Source: Agriotes lineatus
Lineage: Eukaryota > Arthropoda > Insecta > Coleoptera > Elateridae
NCBI GenBank assembly: GCA_940337035.1
Contig: CALNHX010005178.1
Location: 1-64,000, forward strand
Length of the DNA: 64,000 nt
Reading direction: 5' to 3'
The notes below the pieces were generated by a model. It made no database searches, was not told the DNA's origin, and saw nothing but the letters and a program-made list of their open reading frames with translations. Below, one piece after another: positions 30,621-41,586 of the stretch; the stretch's first letter is position 1; each line of letters opens with the position of its first letter. A program made the translations under genes and the position numbers.

Positions 30621-32890
30621 AAGTCTGTTTCAATTTCACATGACACCGAGTAGGCATTGAAATTAAGAACGTTTTTTAAAACAGTGTAGAAATAGTGGCA
30701 GTTTAAATGTTAGGTTATAAATGTTTGACACATCAGCTTTAGCTTTAAGTATTGAAAATGCAATATATATATTTTTGAGATTAATTATTAATAAGTATAT
30801 ACTTAAGCTTGCTAACCCATTTTTTCAACAATACTTTAATGTTGATCCAGAAGATACATTAATTACAAACATGTGAACCATTATCTAATAAACTAACACC
30901 AAAATGTTATTACAGCACACAGAGGCAAGATACCAATGAACTTATATTTGTAAAATGTTCTAAAAACTTATTCAACTACTTATCTACTTGTATTTGTATT
31001 TGGGCGAGATTTCGAGATGCGGAAGGTCCTTCAAATCTCTTGACACCGACTGCTAGGGTCATATGGCCAAACCCCACTAGAATTTTGCCGAAAAATACAA
31101 AATGCAAAATATAACAATACAAAATGTAAAATATAACATTCTAAATTGAAGCGAAAACGAACGATAAGTAAAAAATCATTGAAGAAACAAAAAACCCAAC
31201 TGCGGAAATGTTAATTGTAATCAACAAGAACCAAACAAGATTAACTAAATCATTATAAAAACAAAATTATTAAAATTACTAAATTATTATACATACTATA
31301 TACAGTGCTCATTACTCGGAATCTGAGTCAGAGTCGTTTTCATCAGAATCATGTGGCGTTTCTGATTGTCCTACAGTTGGGGATGATAGAAGTTGTACCT
31401 AGTATTTAACATTCGTTTTTACTCAGATTCAGAGCCCGCAATTTCGGATTCACTGTCCGAATCTCCAAGAGAAATTATAATAGGAGGAAAGTTTTCAATA
31501 CTGCTGCATCCCATGTATCTGGTCCAATCGTCGCGAATTAGTTTTTCACAGTGTTGTATGCTTTTGGTCCAAAAGTCAGCGAAACACATAGAAATTGATT
31601 CGCGCCATAATTTCTCTGCTTCTCCTTTTGATGATGCGCGAGAAGTTACATGCTTGTTGAAATAATTCTTACATAATCCCCATGCCAGCTCAATGGGATT
31701 GTATTGGCAGTGATATGGGGGCAATCTAATAACTCTATAACCACTGTAAAATGTCGTCTACCACATAGTTTTTTTTGTTCGGCAGTCGAGGTCGTATTAA
31801 TTTCCACAGTTGTTTTTTCGTCAGTTTGTTGTCAAAAGTTACGTCGTGCTGTATCAACCAATCCTGTAATTGTTTTTTCTTACTTGAAATAGTAGGTTTC
31901 TTATCTAAAAGAACTGAGTGGTAAGGAGTAAGGAGCGTTATCCATAATGATAACAAAATTTTTGTTTAATTTAGACAATACGGAAATTAGCTGATTCTGT
32001 ACCCATTTTGTAAAAATGTCAGAATTCATGGTTTTATGATAGTCCCGGTCGTTATTGCTAGAATCCAGTAGTAATTCACAACCTTCTAAAAATCCATTAG
32101 ACCATCCCGCATGCAAAATTGTGTACCGTTTTCCTTCTTGGCGAGTTTGACTTGGATTTCCTTTTCTGCAATCATCATTTACCCAACGTTTTCTAGAACT
32201 CCCGTTTTTATATATCCACGTCTCATCTAAGTACACAAAACATACGTTATCACTAGAATCTATCATTTGAAGGTACTGCCTCAAGAAGGAAATCTTTTTA
32301 GCGACAACGTGTTGCTGTTCACATATTTTTCGTGAATTCACGATTTTAAATTTATAGCCCATGCTTTTGATTATCATCCACAATGTAGTACGAGATCCAT
32401 TGTACTGTAGTTCCTCTTTGGCATAATTTAATAGATCTTGCACAGTAAAGTACTCATTTTTTTCATGAAAATTCCAAATTTTTGATTGTAGGTCTTCTTT
32501 AAACGTGAAATTCCAAAATGTTGTGTTTTTTGAATTATTTCCCGTCTTAGTTGTAGCCAAATTGGGTTCATCTTGCATAATTTTGCACACCTCTGCTCTG
32601 GATACCTATCAGCAAAATAATAAAAATCTCCGTAGCATTGTTATGAATACTTACTGAAAAAATCTCTGCTACAGCGTTTATTATTTCACTTTTTGTAAGT
32701 GTACGGCCATTTTTTTCGGTCGATGTATGAAAGCATTTGTAAACTGCTACTTTGGTGTCTTTATAAATCTTTTTTGGCATTTTGACAAAGGCAAATTGTC
32801 AGAATGACTTTAAGGTGTCAGTCGCTCAGTACACTCTAAAAAATTTCAATTCAAGATTTACTCGATGTCATGTGAAATTAAAACGGACTT
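30621..32890 (-). mobile_element. IS630/Tc1-mariner-like transposon, copy 2
   Basis: Inverted ends AAGTCTGTTTCAATTTCACA and TGTGAAATTAAAACGGACTT flanked by TA (30619-30620 and 32891-32892). 2.27 kb. In the same position of the composite repeat as 1244-3511, so the two are duplicates of one insertion. Its transposase is less damaged. Confidence 0.88.
31419..32780 (-). pseudogene. IS630-like DDE transposase with intron, copy 2
   Basis: Exon 1 32655-32780 (MPKKIYKDTKVAVYKCFHTS, helix-turn-helix region). The 49-bp intron 32606-32654 has GTAAGT and TAG ends in phase 0. Exon 2 runs through KIMQDEPNLATTKTG, FVYLDETWIYKNG (Asp 1), a glycine/tryptophan strand (HAGWSNGFLEGC) and FVIIMDNAPY (Asp 2). 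A 7-bp tandem duplication (CTCCTTA twice) then shifts the frame. The insert KKQLQDWLIQHDVTFDNKLT follows, another shift, then LPPYHCQYNPIELAWG (Glu) and an acidic tail ending EIAGSESE. The Asp-Glu distance is about 80 residues. Only the two shifts disable it. Copy 1 shares both but has extra stops. Confidence 0.85.
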
Positions 32891-33655
32891 TATTTCCACT
32901 GCCTGTATGTCCCAACATCTATTTTTACTGCGTGTTATGTCCAACATGTACTTCAACTACCTATCTATATATGTATATCCAACGGCTATTACGACTACCC
33001 ACCTATCTCCCAACAGTATTTCAACTAACATTGAATTTTTTAAAACTCAATAGAAATAGCTTGTTTTTACTTCTAAGGTTGGTCATATTTTAGTAGCTAT
33101 AAATAGGGTTCTAAATGAAAAGATTTGTTTTCATGCAAAATTGTTTTTGTTATATAAAAACCATACGAAGTTGTTGGTTTCTTAATCACTTTTTTTTCAG
33201 TTCTGAAAGCCTTTTTTTAAGCAGCAGTAAAAACACAGCATATGAATATACTAATAAACAATGACGTCAAACAGAAAGAAGATAGTGTCATTTATCTATA
33301 GTAATTACTTGAATGCCAATAATGAAACAAAACAATGATATGTCTTGTTCATGAAAAAAGCTGGTTCTTTAGTTGACAATAGTATATTACTCTACAAGTT
33401 GAGAAAAGTGGTGTTTTTCTGAACAGGTATGGGTGTTTGAGTACGAGCGTTAGCAAGTACTTAAACGGTCATACAAGTTAGAAAAACAACTTTTATAACG
33501 TGTTGTGTATACTATTTTATCGCATTTCATAAGAAATGTAAAATATTAAACTTTTACATACAAGTGACACTAACTGTCAAAACATAACCAAGATGGGCAT
33601 AACTCATTCCTATGTACTAAAGCACAATAAGCAGCTCCAGTTGATGTTATGCGTT

Positions 33656-33822
33656 GGCAGTACTGAAGTGTGTTGTTGGTGACACTGTAAGTCTATGTCA
33701 AACTCGAGGTTAGCAGGTTAGGTTTTGCGTCAATCTGTGTCAAAACTGACGCAAAACATAACCTATTAACCTCGAATTGACATAGACTTACAGTGTCACC
33801 AACAACACACTTCAGTATTGCC
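33656..33822. repeat. foldback element, full length
   Basis: Counterpart of 5209-5376 with single-base differences (gcgttggcag; cgaattgaca). Confidence 0.85.
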
Positions 33823-33844
33823 AAACTGTCAGGCCATTTTTAAT

Positions 33845-35405
33845 TACAATAGTTCCGTGACCATTTGGAGCCGTTTGGGTACCGAGTTGACGAGTTTGCC
33901 TGTATATAGGTTCCTTTTCAGTCATAGTTTACAGTATAACCCCTCAGCTAATTGCATCTAAAATTCTAACGTTGTCACGCACGCAACTCCGTACCGCTCT
34001 AATCTCTACGCCGTTGCAATTACAGCGGCAGTTTGTTTCTTCCCGTTTACTTCAATTTAAAACGAGGCCCTGCGAGTGCGATAGAATAGAGAGGTATTCG
34101 CCCCATCGCATTCTTTCGTATTCAGGCTGTCTCGCCTGCCATCGCCACGCGTGGTTTACTGCGTTCTCATTGGCTACATCTGTTGGCGTGATCGCGCGTT
34201 TTACGCGGAAGTTGGCTTCGCTTCGCTTGGGAGTGAGTTGATTTCCGGCTGGGGTTTGAGGCGCTTGATCTGCGAGCCTTGGCTCTTGGTGGCCGCCGTG
34301 CCTTCGTGCAAGGCGTCTTATGTTTGTGCTTTTACAGCTTGCCGCTGTTTGTTAATTGTTAGAGACTTCTGATCGGGCTGTCAAAGCGAGAGGTGGTTTT
34401 GCTAGTGGAGTGAGCTGTGGTGCCTTGTGTCAGGATAACCGCCAGTTTTGCATAATTTCGTCGGGCCGTGAAGAGGCCATTCTCCCAAACTGGGGATTAA
34501 TATCGCAGAGCTGTACAAGTCTTCGCCACGCTGGTGGAATATCTGCAGGTGCCGTTCGACTCCCACGCCTTCGCCTGTACGTCCGTTGCATTGGACAAGC
34601 CGCTAGCCGCCGTGACGCCATAGCTCGGCGGGCCCAATAAGGTAGCATGTGTAATTTAGCATTAATAATTAACCTGTGTAATTTAGCATTAATAATTAAA
34701 CTCTTGTAACAGTAATTGCTATAAACGCAGTATCGCTTGACCGACGACATTAATATCCAAATTCAATAATCTGCCTACCAAGGCCTGTTGTATAACTACA
34801 TTCATTCATCTGCCTACCAAGGCCTGTTCTATAACAAAATTCATAACTGCCTACCAGAGCCTGTTGTATAACTAAATTCATTCAGTCGATCGCGCTTAAT
34901 TGTGCGTTATTTGTGAGAGCATTCAAGAATCGCTAAGGTCGCGGTGAACTGAGTTCATGTGATCATTTAATTATAGTTAACACACGTCACAGGTAAGTTG
35001 GCGACGCTTGCCGCTGCTGAAGGTCATGAAGCTACTAATATGTTCCTTTCCCGTTGAGTTCTGGATTTTGGCCAAGGTGCAAAGTTAGAAGGTAGGCGCA
35101 TTTGATTTCCCGGTTTTCTCTGGGTCTATCCTTGTATCTTCGTTTATGTCAATGAAACCGGGTGGCGCGCTATTAAATTTTATTGATGTTTACCGCCCCT
35201 TTGGCCGTTGCTCGTAGGTAATCTCGTGAAGGACCCTCCCTCGCTCCACTGATGTTTAGTCGGCATATCTTGTTGCGGGTTGGGCAGCGGCCCTAGGTGA
35301 GTGTTCGTCCCGATTATGTGAAATATCGTCCGCGCCGGCCGTTTAGTTTTTGTATGAGCCGGAGCGGTGTCGTAAAACTCGTTTTAGACCGTAACAAAAC
35401 GTAAA
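33845..35405. other. GC-rich segment, copy 2
   Basis: Duplicate of 5400-6960 including both tandem arrays and the two splice-donor-like sites. A small insertion (atagaatagagagg) and frame differences from copy 1 argue against a conserved protein. Confidence 0.5.
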
Positions 35406-35636
35406 ACGAATCGCCGTTGCTAGGCAGAATAGTGTTGCTAACGATAAAAGTACCACATTTCTTATCTTATTTTGAATGAAGAAACGTAGTACATTTTCCA
35501 ATGAAATACGATAAAATACTTTTCTGATCACACCGTTGTTTTACAACTCGAACTAATTTATAGTTATTTAAACTTATTTTCCTAAAGCAAAGTAAGTAGA
35601 TACATTTCATATTTTAGAAGTGTGGAAACCAATATA

Positions 35637-36430
35637 CAGTCAGACCTCGCCGTTAGCGGGGGTTACGTTCCAGAAGAATGCCGCGAAGCGCAAAACCGCG
35701 ATGCGCAAGTAAACACATAAATGATAAAAAAGGGGTAAGGTTCCATAAACTAATTTATTTACACTATGCAACTTCAAAAATTTCAAAAATACATAAACGT
35801 GCGTATACAAACATGCAAATACGTACATTTTCACAACATATGCAAATACGTACATTTTCAAAACATAAAATGTAAAGCAAAAAACACTAAAACAAAACAC
35901 ATTAAAAAAGCATAAAACATACTGACGCAACAAACAAATCAAGTTATAATTTTACAATTTATTTCAGGTCAGATTTGGTAATAAGAGATTCAAAGAAATG
36001 GGCTCGATAAGTGTGTTTACAAGTTCGTGATAAATAATGTTATTTACGTGTTCATGACATAAACCGCATACGTCTGCTTTATTTACTTACGGCCGGTCTT
36101 ATAAAGGCCACTAACCTGACGTTAACTTTAAATCGCTGTTAAAATAAACAAAAGCTCATCAAAACTTTGGCGCCTATGACATATTATTCATTAGTAAACA
36201 AATTTTTATGCGCTTGTTTATTTTAACAGCGAATTAAAGTTAACGTCAGATTAGTGGCCCACATAAGACCGGCCGTTAGTGTGTGAAAGTTGAAACAAAT
36301 AACGTTGGCAATTCCATCCGCGAACGGCAAAGCAAATATCCGCGAACGGCAAATAAAAGGAAGCACAAAGATGCCCCGCTTAAAATCAAATTAGCGAAAC
36401 GGTAAAGCCGCGAACGGCGAGGTCTGACTG
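35637..36430. mobile_element. mariner/Tigger-type nonautonomous element, complete
   Basis: Starts CAGTCAGACCTCGCCGTTAG and ends GAACGGCGAGGTCTGACTG, flanked by TA (35635-35636, 36431-36432). 794 bp. No transposase; the interior has a directly repeated TGCAAATACGTACATTTTCA (35814-35865 region) and a nested Harbinger-type MITE. Its 5' part recurs at 7186 and 38220, and its 3' part at 1184, 30561 and 37541. Confidence 0.88.
36090..36275. mobile_element. Harbinger-type MITE nested in mariner-type element
   Basis: 186-bp near-palindrome with ends CGGCCGGTCTTATAAAGGCC and ATAAGACCGGCCG. TTA occurs on both sides (36087-36089, 36276-36278), the three-base duplication typical of PIF/Harbinger. Arms contain CTGACGTTAACTTTAAATCG and its near-complement. 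Confidence 0.88.
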
Positions 36431-37103
36431 TATGTCCAACATGTATTTCCACTGCCTGTATGACCCAACATCTATTTTCACTGCGTGTATGTCCAACATG
36501 TACTTCAACTACCTATCTATATTTGTATATCCAACGGCTATTACGACTACCCACCTACCTCCAACGGTATTTCAACTACCAATTGAATTTTTTAAAACTC
36601 AATAAAGATTGCTTGCTTTTACTTCTAAGGTTGGTCATATTTTAGTAGCTATAAATAGGGTTCTAAATGAAAAGATGGTTTCATACAAAATTGTTTTTGT
36701 TATATAAAAACCATACGAAGCTGTTTGTTTTTTAATCACTTTGTTTTTTTTCAGTTCTGAGAAAGCCTTTTTTAAGACAGTAGAAACACAGCATATGAAT
36801 ACATATACTAATGAACAATGACGTTTATGAAAAGTTGAAAGCCCTCAAATAGAAAAAATATAGTTATCATTGCTCATGGAAAAAGCTGGTTCTTTAGTTG
36901 ACAATAGTATATTACTCTACAAGTTCAGAAAAACCACTTTTCTAACGTGTTGAGTATACTATTTGATCGCATCTCATAAGAAATGTAAAATATACAATTT
37001 TTACATACAAGTAACACTAACTGTCAAAACATAACCAAGATGAGCATAGTTCTTTCCTATGTACGAAAGCACAATAAGCAGCTCCAGTTGATGATGTGCG
37101 TTT

Positions 37104-37271
37104 GGCAGTACTAAAGTGTGTTGTTGGTCACACTGTAAGTCTATGTCAAATTCGAGGTTAGTAGGTTAGGTTTTGCGTCAATCTGTGTCAAAACTGAAGT
37201 AAAACCTAACCTACTAACCTCGAATTTGGCATAGACTTACAGTGTCACCAACAACACACTTCAGTATTGCC
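37104..37271. repeat. foldback element, full length
   Basis: Ends GGCAGTACTAAAGTGTGTTG and CAACACACTTCAGTATTGCC. Here the left arm is complete although the same place in copies 1 and 2 has a truncated one. Confidence 0.8.
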
Positions 37272-37540
37272 ACACCGACCCATTAATCCAACAAACACAA
37301 AAGCTAGTAACCTCAGTCACTCGGTCAAGAAAGAAACTAGTATTCATGTGGGTGCCTTCACACACAGGTATACCCGGAATTGAAAAAGCAGATAAGTACG
37401 CAAAAGAAGCGATATCATCCGCAGATGTTACTCACCTAAACAACGTGACCCCCTACGACATAAAAACCATCACAAGGAATCATCAAGTCCAGAACTTACT
37501 GATAGAGGACACCAGGTTATACTCTCCACGCTTAAAATTG
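37271..37540 (+). pseudogene. RNase H fragment of an I-like LINE, copy 3
   Basis: Same motif WVPSHTGIPGIEKADKYAKE. A one-base deletion after PYDIK shifts the rest of the frame compared with copies 1 and 2. Confidence 0.75.
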
Positions 37541-37695
37541 GATGCCCCGCTTAAAATCAAATCAGCGAACCGCAAAGCCGCGAACGGCGAGGTCTGACTG
37601 TATGTCCAACATGTATTTCCACTGCCTGTATGTCCCAACATCTATTTTCACTGCGTGTATGTCCAACATGTACTTCAACTACATATCTATATATG

Positions 37696-37760
37696 TTTTG
37701 CGTCAATCTGTGTCAAAACTGACGCAAAACATAACCTATTAACCTCGAATTTGACATAGA
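37696..37760. repeat. partial foldback element
   Basis: Centre and right inner arm only (TTTTGCGTCAATCTGTGTCA to TTGACATAGA), at the deletion junction in copy 3. Confidence 0.7.
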
Positions 37761-38340
37761 CATAAATTTTATCGATGTTTACCGCCCCTTTGGCCGTTGC
37801 TCGTAGGTAATCTCGTGAAGGACCCTCCCTCGCTCCACTGATGTTTAGTCGGCATATCTTGTTGCGGGTTCGGCAGCGGCCCTAGGTGAGTGTTCGTCCC
37901 GATTATGTGAAATATCGTCCGCACCGGCCGCTTAGTTTTTGTATGAGCCGAAGCGGTGTCGTAAAAATCGTTTTAGACCGTAACAAAACGTAAAACGAAT
38001 CGCCGTTGCTAGGCAGAATAGTGTTGCTAACGATAAAAGTACCACATTTCTTATCTTATTTTGAATGAAGAAATGTAGTACACTTTCCAATGAAATACGA
38101 TAAAATACTTTTCTGAAAATACCGTTGTTTTACAACTCGAACTAATTTATAGTTATTTAAACTTATTTTCCTAAAGCAAAATAAGTAGATACATTTCATA
38201 TTTTAGAAGTGTGGAAACCAATATACAGTCAGACCTAGCCGTTAGCGGGGGTTACGTTCCAGAAGAATGCCGCGAAGTGCAAAACCGCGATGCGCAAGTA
38301 AACACATAAATGATAAAAACGGGGTAAGGTTCCATAAACA

Positions 38341-38480
38341 ACTGTAAGTCGATGTCAAATTCGAGGTTAGAAGGTTAGGGTTTGCGTCAATCTGTGTCAA
38401 AACTGAAGCAAAACCTAACCTACTAACCTCGAATTTGGCATAGACTTACAGTGTCACCAACAACACACTTCAGTATTGCC
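38341..38480. repeat. foldback element, left end truncated
   Basis: Counterpart of 7301-7440. Confidence 0.75.
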
Positions 38481-38620
38481 AAACGTAAAACAAATCGCCG
38501 TTGCTAGGCAGAAAAGTGTTGCTAATTATAAAAGTACCACATTTCTTATCGATTTTGAATAAAGAAATGTAGTACAGCGTTTCGTTCCGATCTTCGTTCG
38601 AGACGGTCGATTTTCTGTGT

Positions 38621-38915
38621 GTGCCGAGTGAAAACAATAGTCATCTATTTATAGTGCGAGAGTTAACCGAGATATCAGGACAGCTGTCCAGCCAGTCCCA
38701 GGTAATCCTTATCGGACCACTTTACACTTCCAAAATAATAAATCCAGACAACATAAATAAAAACCAACTAAACCTAACCCCAACTCAAAGCGAAAAACCA
38801 AACAATCAAGCTACCTTCTCATCAGTCACCAAATCACAACACTCCATGTTGCAAAAGACCAAGCCATAATTATCGATACAATTGACGGAATACCGCAAAC
38901 AGATTACATTAAAGC
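38621..38915 (+). pseudogene. LINE ORF1 fragment (I-like), copy 3
   Basis: Same as 7581-7875, with a base change (ENNSHLFIV instead of ENNGHLFIV), again abutting a gag fragment in opposite orientation. Confidence 0.5.
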
Positions 38916-39427
38916 CATATTCTGGTTGTTATCTACTAATTTAGTGAACAGGTCCTTGAAAGTGGCCCATTCCTCATAATTTCCCTCGTATATGGGGATT
39001 TTGACTTGAGGAAGCGAGATGGCTGCTGCTTGCTCGTTCCTTGTCGGTGCTTGCAATAAAATAATTAAATTTCTATACCTGTCTTCCAACGTAGTATATT
39101 CAGGACTGAAGTGCATTTGTTCTGAAGCCATGTCGTTTGACATAACTTCTTCGTCCATCTCGACCACACGATCCCATTTTTCTCTTAATTCCCTTGTCGT
39201 GATGGCGGGCCTCCCTAATTCTTGTGTTAGTTCGGCGTCGTCCATCGCTTGCTTAAAATTCTGAATCCGAATCTGCAGTTTTCGGATACGAACCTTTTGC
39301 TCGGGGTTGGCCACCATTTCCTCTTGATTCCTGCTTACGGAGGGGTTGGAAATTTCCGTTGATTTTGAACAGCTCTGCAAGTAACTTTTTGCTTCGCCGT
39401 ATATGGCTTTAATTTGATCGTAATACC
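38916..39427 (-). pseudogene. BEL/Pao-type gag fragment, copy 3
   Basis: Duplicate of 7876-8395. The frame here is intact across the position where copy 1 lost a base (SRNQEEMVANPEQKVRIRKL). Contains ISLPQVKIPIYEGNYEEW. Truncated on both sides: by the LINE ORF1 fragment at 38916 and by the junction with hAT sequence at 39427. Confidence 0.7.
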
Positions 39428-39730
39428 CGATTATTTGAGTTTTGTTATTTATTTTATTTGTTCCTCACTTGTAAACATCAATTTATCAAGTCACTGTATT
39501 CACCTTGAAAATGTTTCTTAACTGGCTAGCCAGTAAAAAATTTACTGGCTAGCCAGTTATATTTTACAAGCGTGCTCATAGATAAATGATAGCGTGCAAA
39601 GCCAGAGTTGTCTTCCTTAGTATGTGTCATATTGATAAATTTAGTTGCTTGTCAGTTTGACATTTTGAATTAATGGTAAATTTCTAGTTATTTACAAGTG
39701 AGAAACAAATAAAATATTCAACAAAACACA

Positions 39731-39828
39731 CCAGGTAACCATTTTTACTGGCTCAAAGATATGACAGGCTCGCCTAACGGCTCGCCAGTCATCCCAATCC
39801 TATCGCCAGTAAAAACTGTTTTACCTGG
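39731..39828. repeat. 98-bp inverted-repeat MITE, second copy
   Basis: Duplicate of 22929-23026. Confidence 0.7.
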
Positions 39829-39851
39829 CTTGTAATGTTAAATACTATAAA

Positions 39852-41586
39852 ATGCCTAAAGTGGGTAAAACATATTTGTCAGAATTGTTAAGAAAATGGA
39901 CTTACGGTATATCTTTTTATACAACTGATGGAAGTGTGGTGTTTTGCAAAGATTGTGAACATAAGGTAAAATTTAAATTACCCTAACCTGCAAATAATAT
40001 AAGTGTAATTTAGAATTGTCTTTTATGTATTTTTAGATTAATTGCACTAAAAAGTGTCATTTGGATCAACATACAAAAACCACAAAGCATAAAGAAAACT
40101 CTTATAAAAGGAAACAAGCGGCTCAAACTCTTCTTACAAATATAAAATGCACACCAAACAGTTTTAATACAGATTTGTGCCAAGCATTGCTTGCGGCAGG
40201 TATACCATGGAACAAGCTTGAATGTGAAGAATTTAGGAACTTTTTAAAAAAGTATTGTATTAATCAAAACACTCCAAACGAAAGCACATTGCGAAAAAAC
40301 TACTTAAGCATTTGCTACGACAATGTAAGTAAGGTTACATTTACTGAAATTATGGCTAATATAATTTTATATTCAATAGACCATTTTAAAAATACGAGAA
40401 GACATAGGATCAAGCGATATATGGATATCAGCTGACGAAACTACGGATGTTTTGGGTCGGTAAGTGGCAAATATTATAGTAGAAAAAATGTTTGACGAAA
40501 AACCTGCAATTTCTCATCTACTTGCTTGTAAGATACTAGATAAAACTAACTCAAATACAATTGCTCGATTTGTAAATGAAACTTTACGTAAGTCATGTAG
40601 ATGTCTGTATTATTTACTGTAGTATTTCTAATAGATTAGTCGCATTTTCAGAAATACTGTGGCCTACAGGAATAAAACATGAAAATGTGAGATTAATGGT
40701 TACAGATGCTGCAGCATATATGCTAAAAGCTGCAGTGAATCTTCGAGTGTTTTATCAAAATCTCATGCATATTACTTGTTTTGCCCATCCATGGTCTAAA
40801 CAGGGTCTGTGAAAAACTTCGTGAGCAGTACCCCGATGTTATTGGGTTCATTTCGAATGTTAAAAAAGTTTTCGTAAAAGCCCCTTTAAGAGTTGCTCGA
40901 TTTAAGGATTTATTGCCAAATACACAACTGCCACCAGAGCCTGTGATTACTCGTTGGGCAACTTGGTTAAATGCAGTGTTTTACTACCAAGAAATTTTTT
41001 AAGCAATTAAGGAGGTATTTGCTACTATGTACTTATATTTTTGTGTAAAATTCTTACTGGTTTCTAATTTTTAATAGATAATTTCAACATTCCAAGACGA
41101 TAGTAGTATTACTATAAAAAATGCCAAGAATTATCTAGCAAGTAATACAGTGCATATATTAAGAGTAATTTTAAAGTATTGGCTGATGGTATTAAGCAGC
41201 TTGAAACAATAGGCTTACATTTAACTAATTCAATAAAAATTATTGAAGAGGCAAAGATAAGCCTATCACATGCACCACAAAAAATAGCTGCAATGTTGTT
41301 AACTAAATTAAAAGAAGTCCTGAATAGAAACCCTGATTATTTAGTTTTAAGAAAACTTGCAGATGTTCTAGGTGGCAAAATGGACCCCATTCCGAACCAA
41401 TTTGGTATTAATTCTGAAAATGTGGTTAATTTTAAATTTGTGCATTGTTCATCATGTGATGTCGAAAGATCTTTTTCGAATTATAAGTTTTTATTGTCTG
41501 ACAAAAAACAGAGCTTAAAACCAGAGCAAATGGAAAAAAATCTAGTATGCTATCGTACAAAACTACAGAATGAAACAAAATTATAG
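39852..41586 (+). pseudogene. CGGBP1-like hAT transposase, five exons, dead
   Basis: Exons: 39852-39965, 40037-40324, 40380-40587, 40652-41014, 41078-41586; introns 71, 55, 64 and 63 bp, all GT-AG. N-terminus: BED-like zinc finger (FCKDCEHK ... HLDQHTKTTKH). Middle: hAT core IGSSDIWISADETTDVLG and MVTDAAAYMLKAAVNL. C-terminus: the hAT dimerisation motif SSCDVERSFSNYKFLLSDKK. Human CGGBP1 was domesticated from this type of protein. Breaks: stop at 40461 just after DETTDVLGR, a 4-bp CCAT duplication near 40787 shifting the frame, stop at 41000, and a shift near 41170. Confidence 0.85.

Larger units (their letters stand above)
29703..35745 (+). repeat. composite repeat, copy 2
   Basis: Collinear with 311-7300 without the LINE at 3869-4792. 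Includes the foldback elements, RNase H fragment, IS630-like transposon and GC-rich segment. Unlike copy 1 it continues beyond 35745 into the full mariner-type element. Confidence 0.85.
36660..39427 (+). repeat. composite repeat, copy 3 (internally deleted)
   Basis: Begins like copy 1 at about 311, includes foldback and RNase H, then at about 37700 jumps to the equivalent of 6729 and runs collinear with copy 1 to 8395. The IS630-like transposon and GC-rich segment are missing. At the jump there is a partial foldback (37696-37760), which may have mediated the deletion. It ends at 39427, where CGGBP1-like hAT sequence starts. Confidence 0.8.

Noticed and set aside
35640..35942. 100-residue minus-strand frame rich in Phe, Tyr and Val
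   Set aside because: Arises from direct repeats inside a nonautonomous mariner-type element; low-complexity, no homology recognised.
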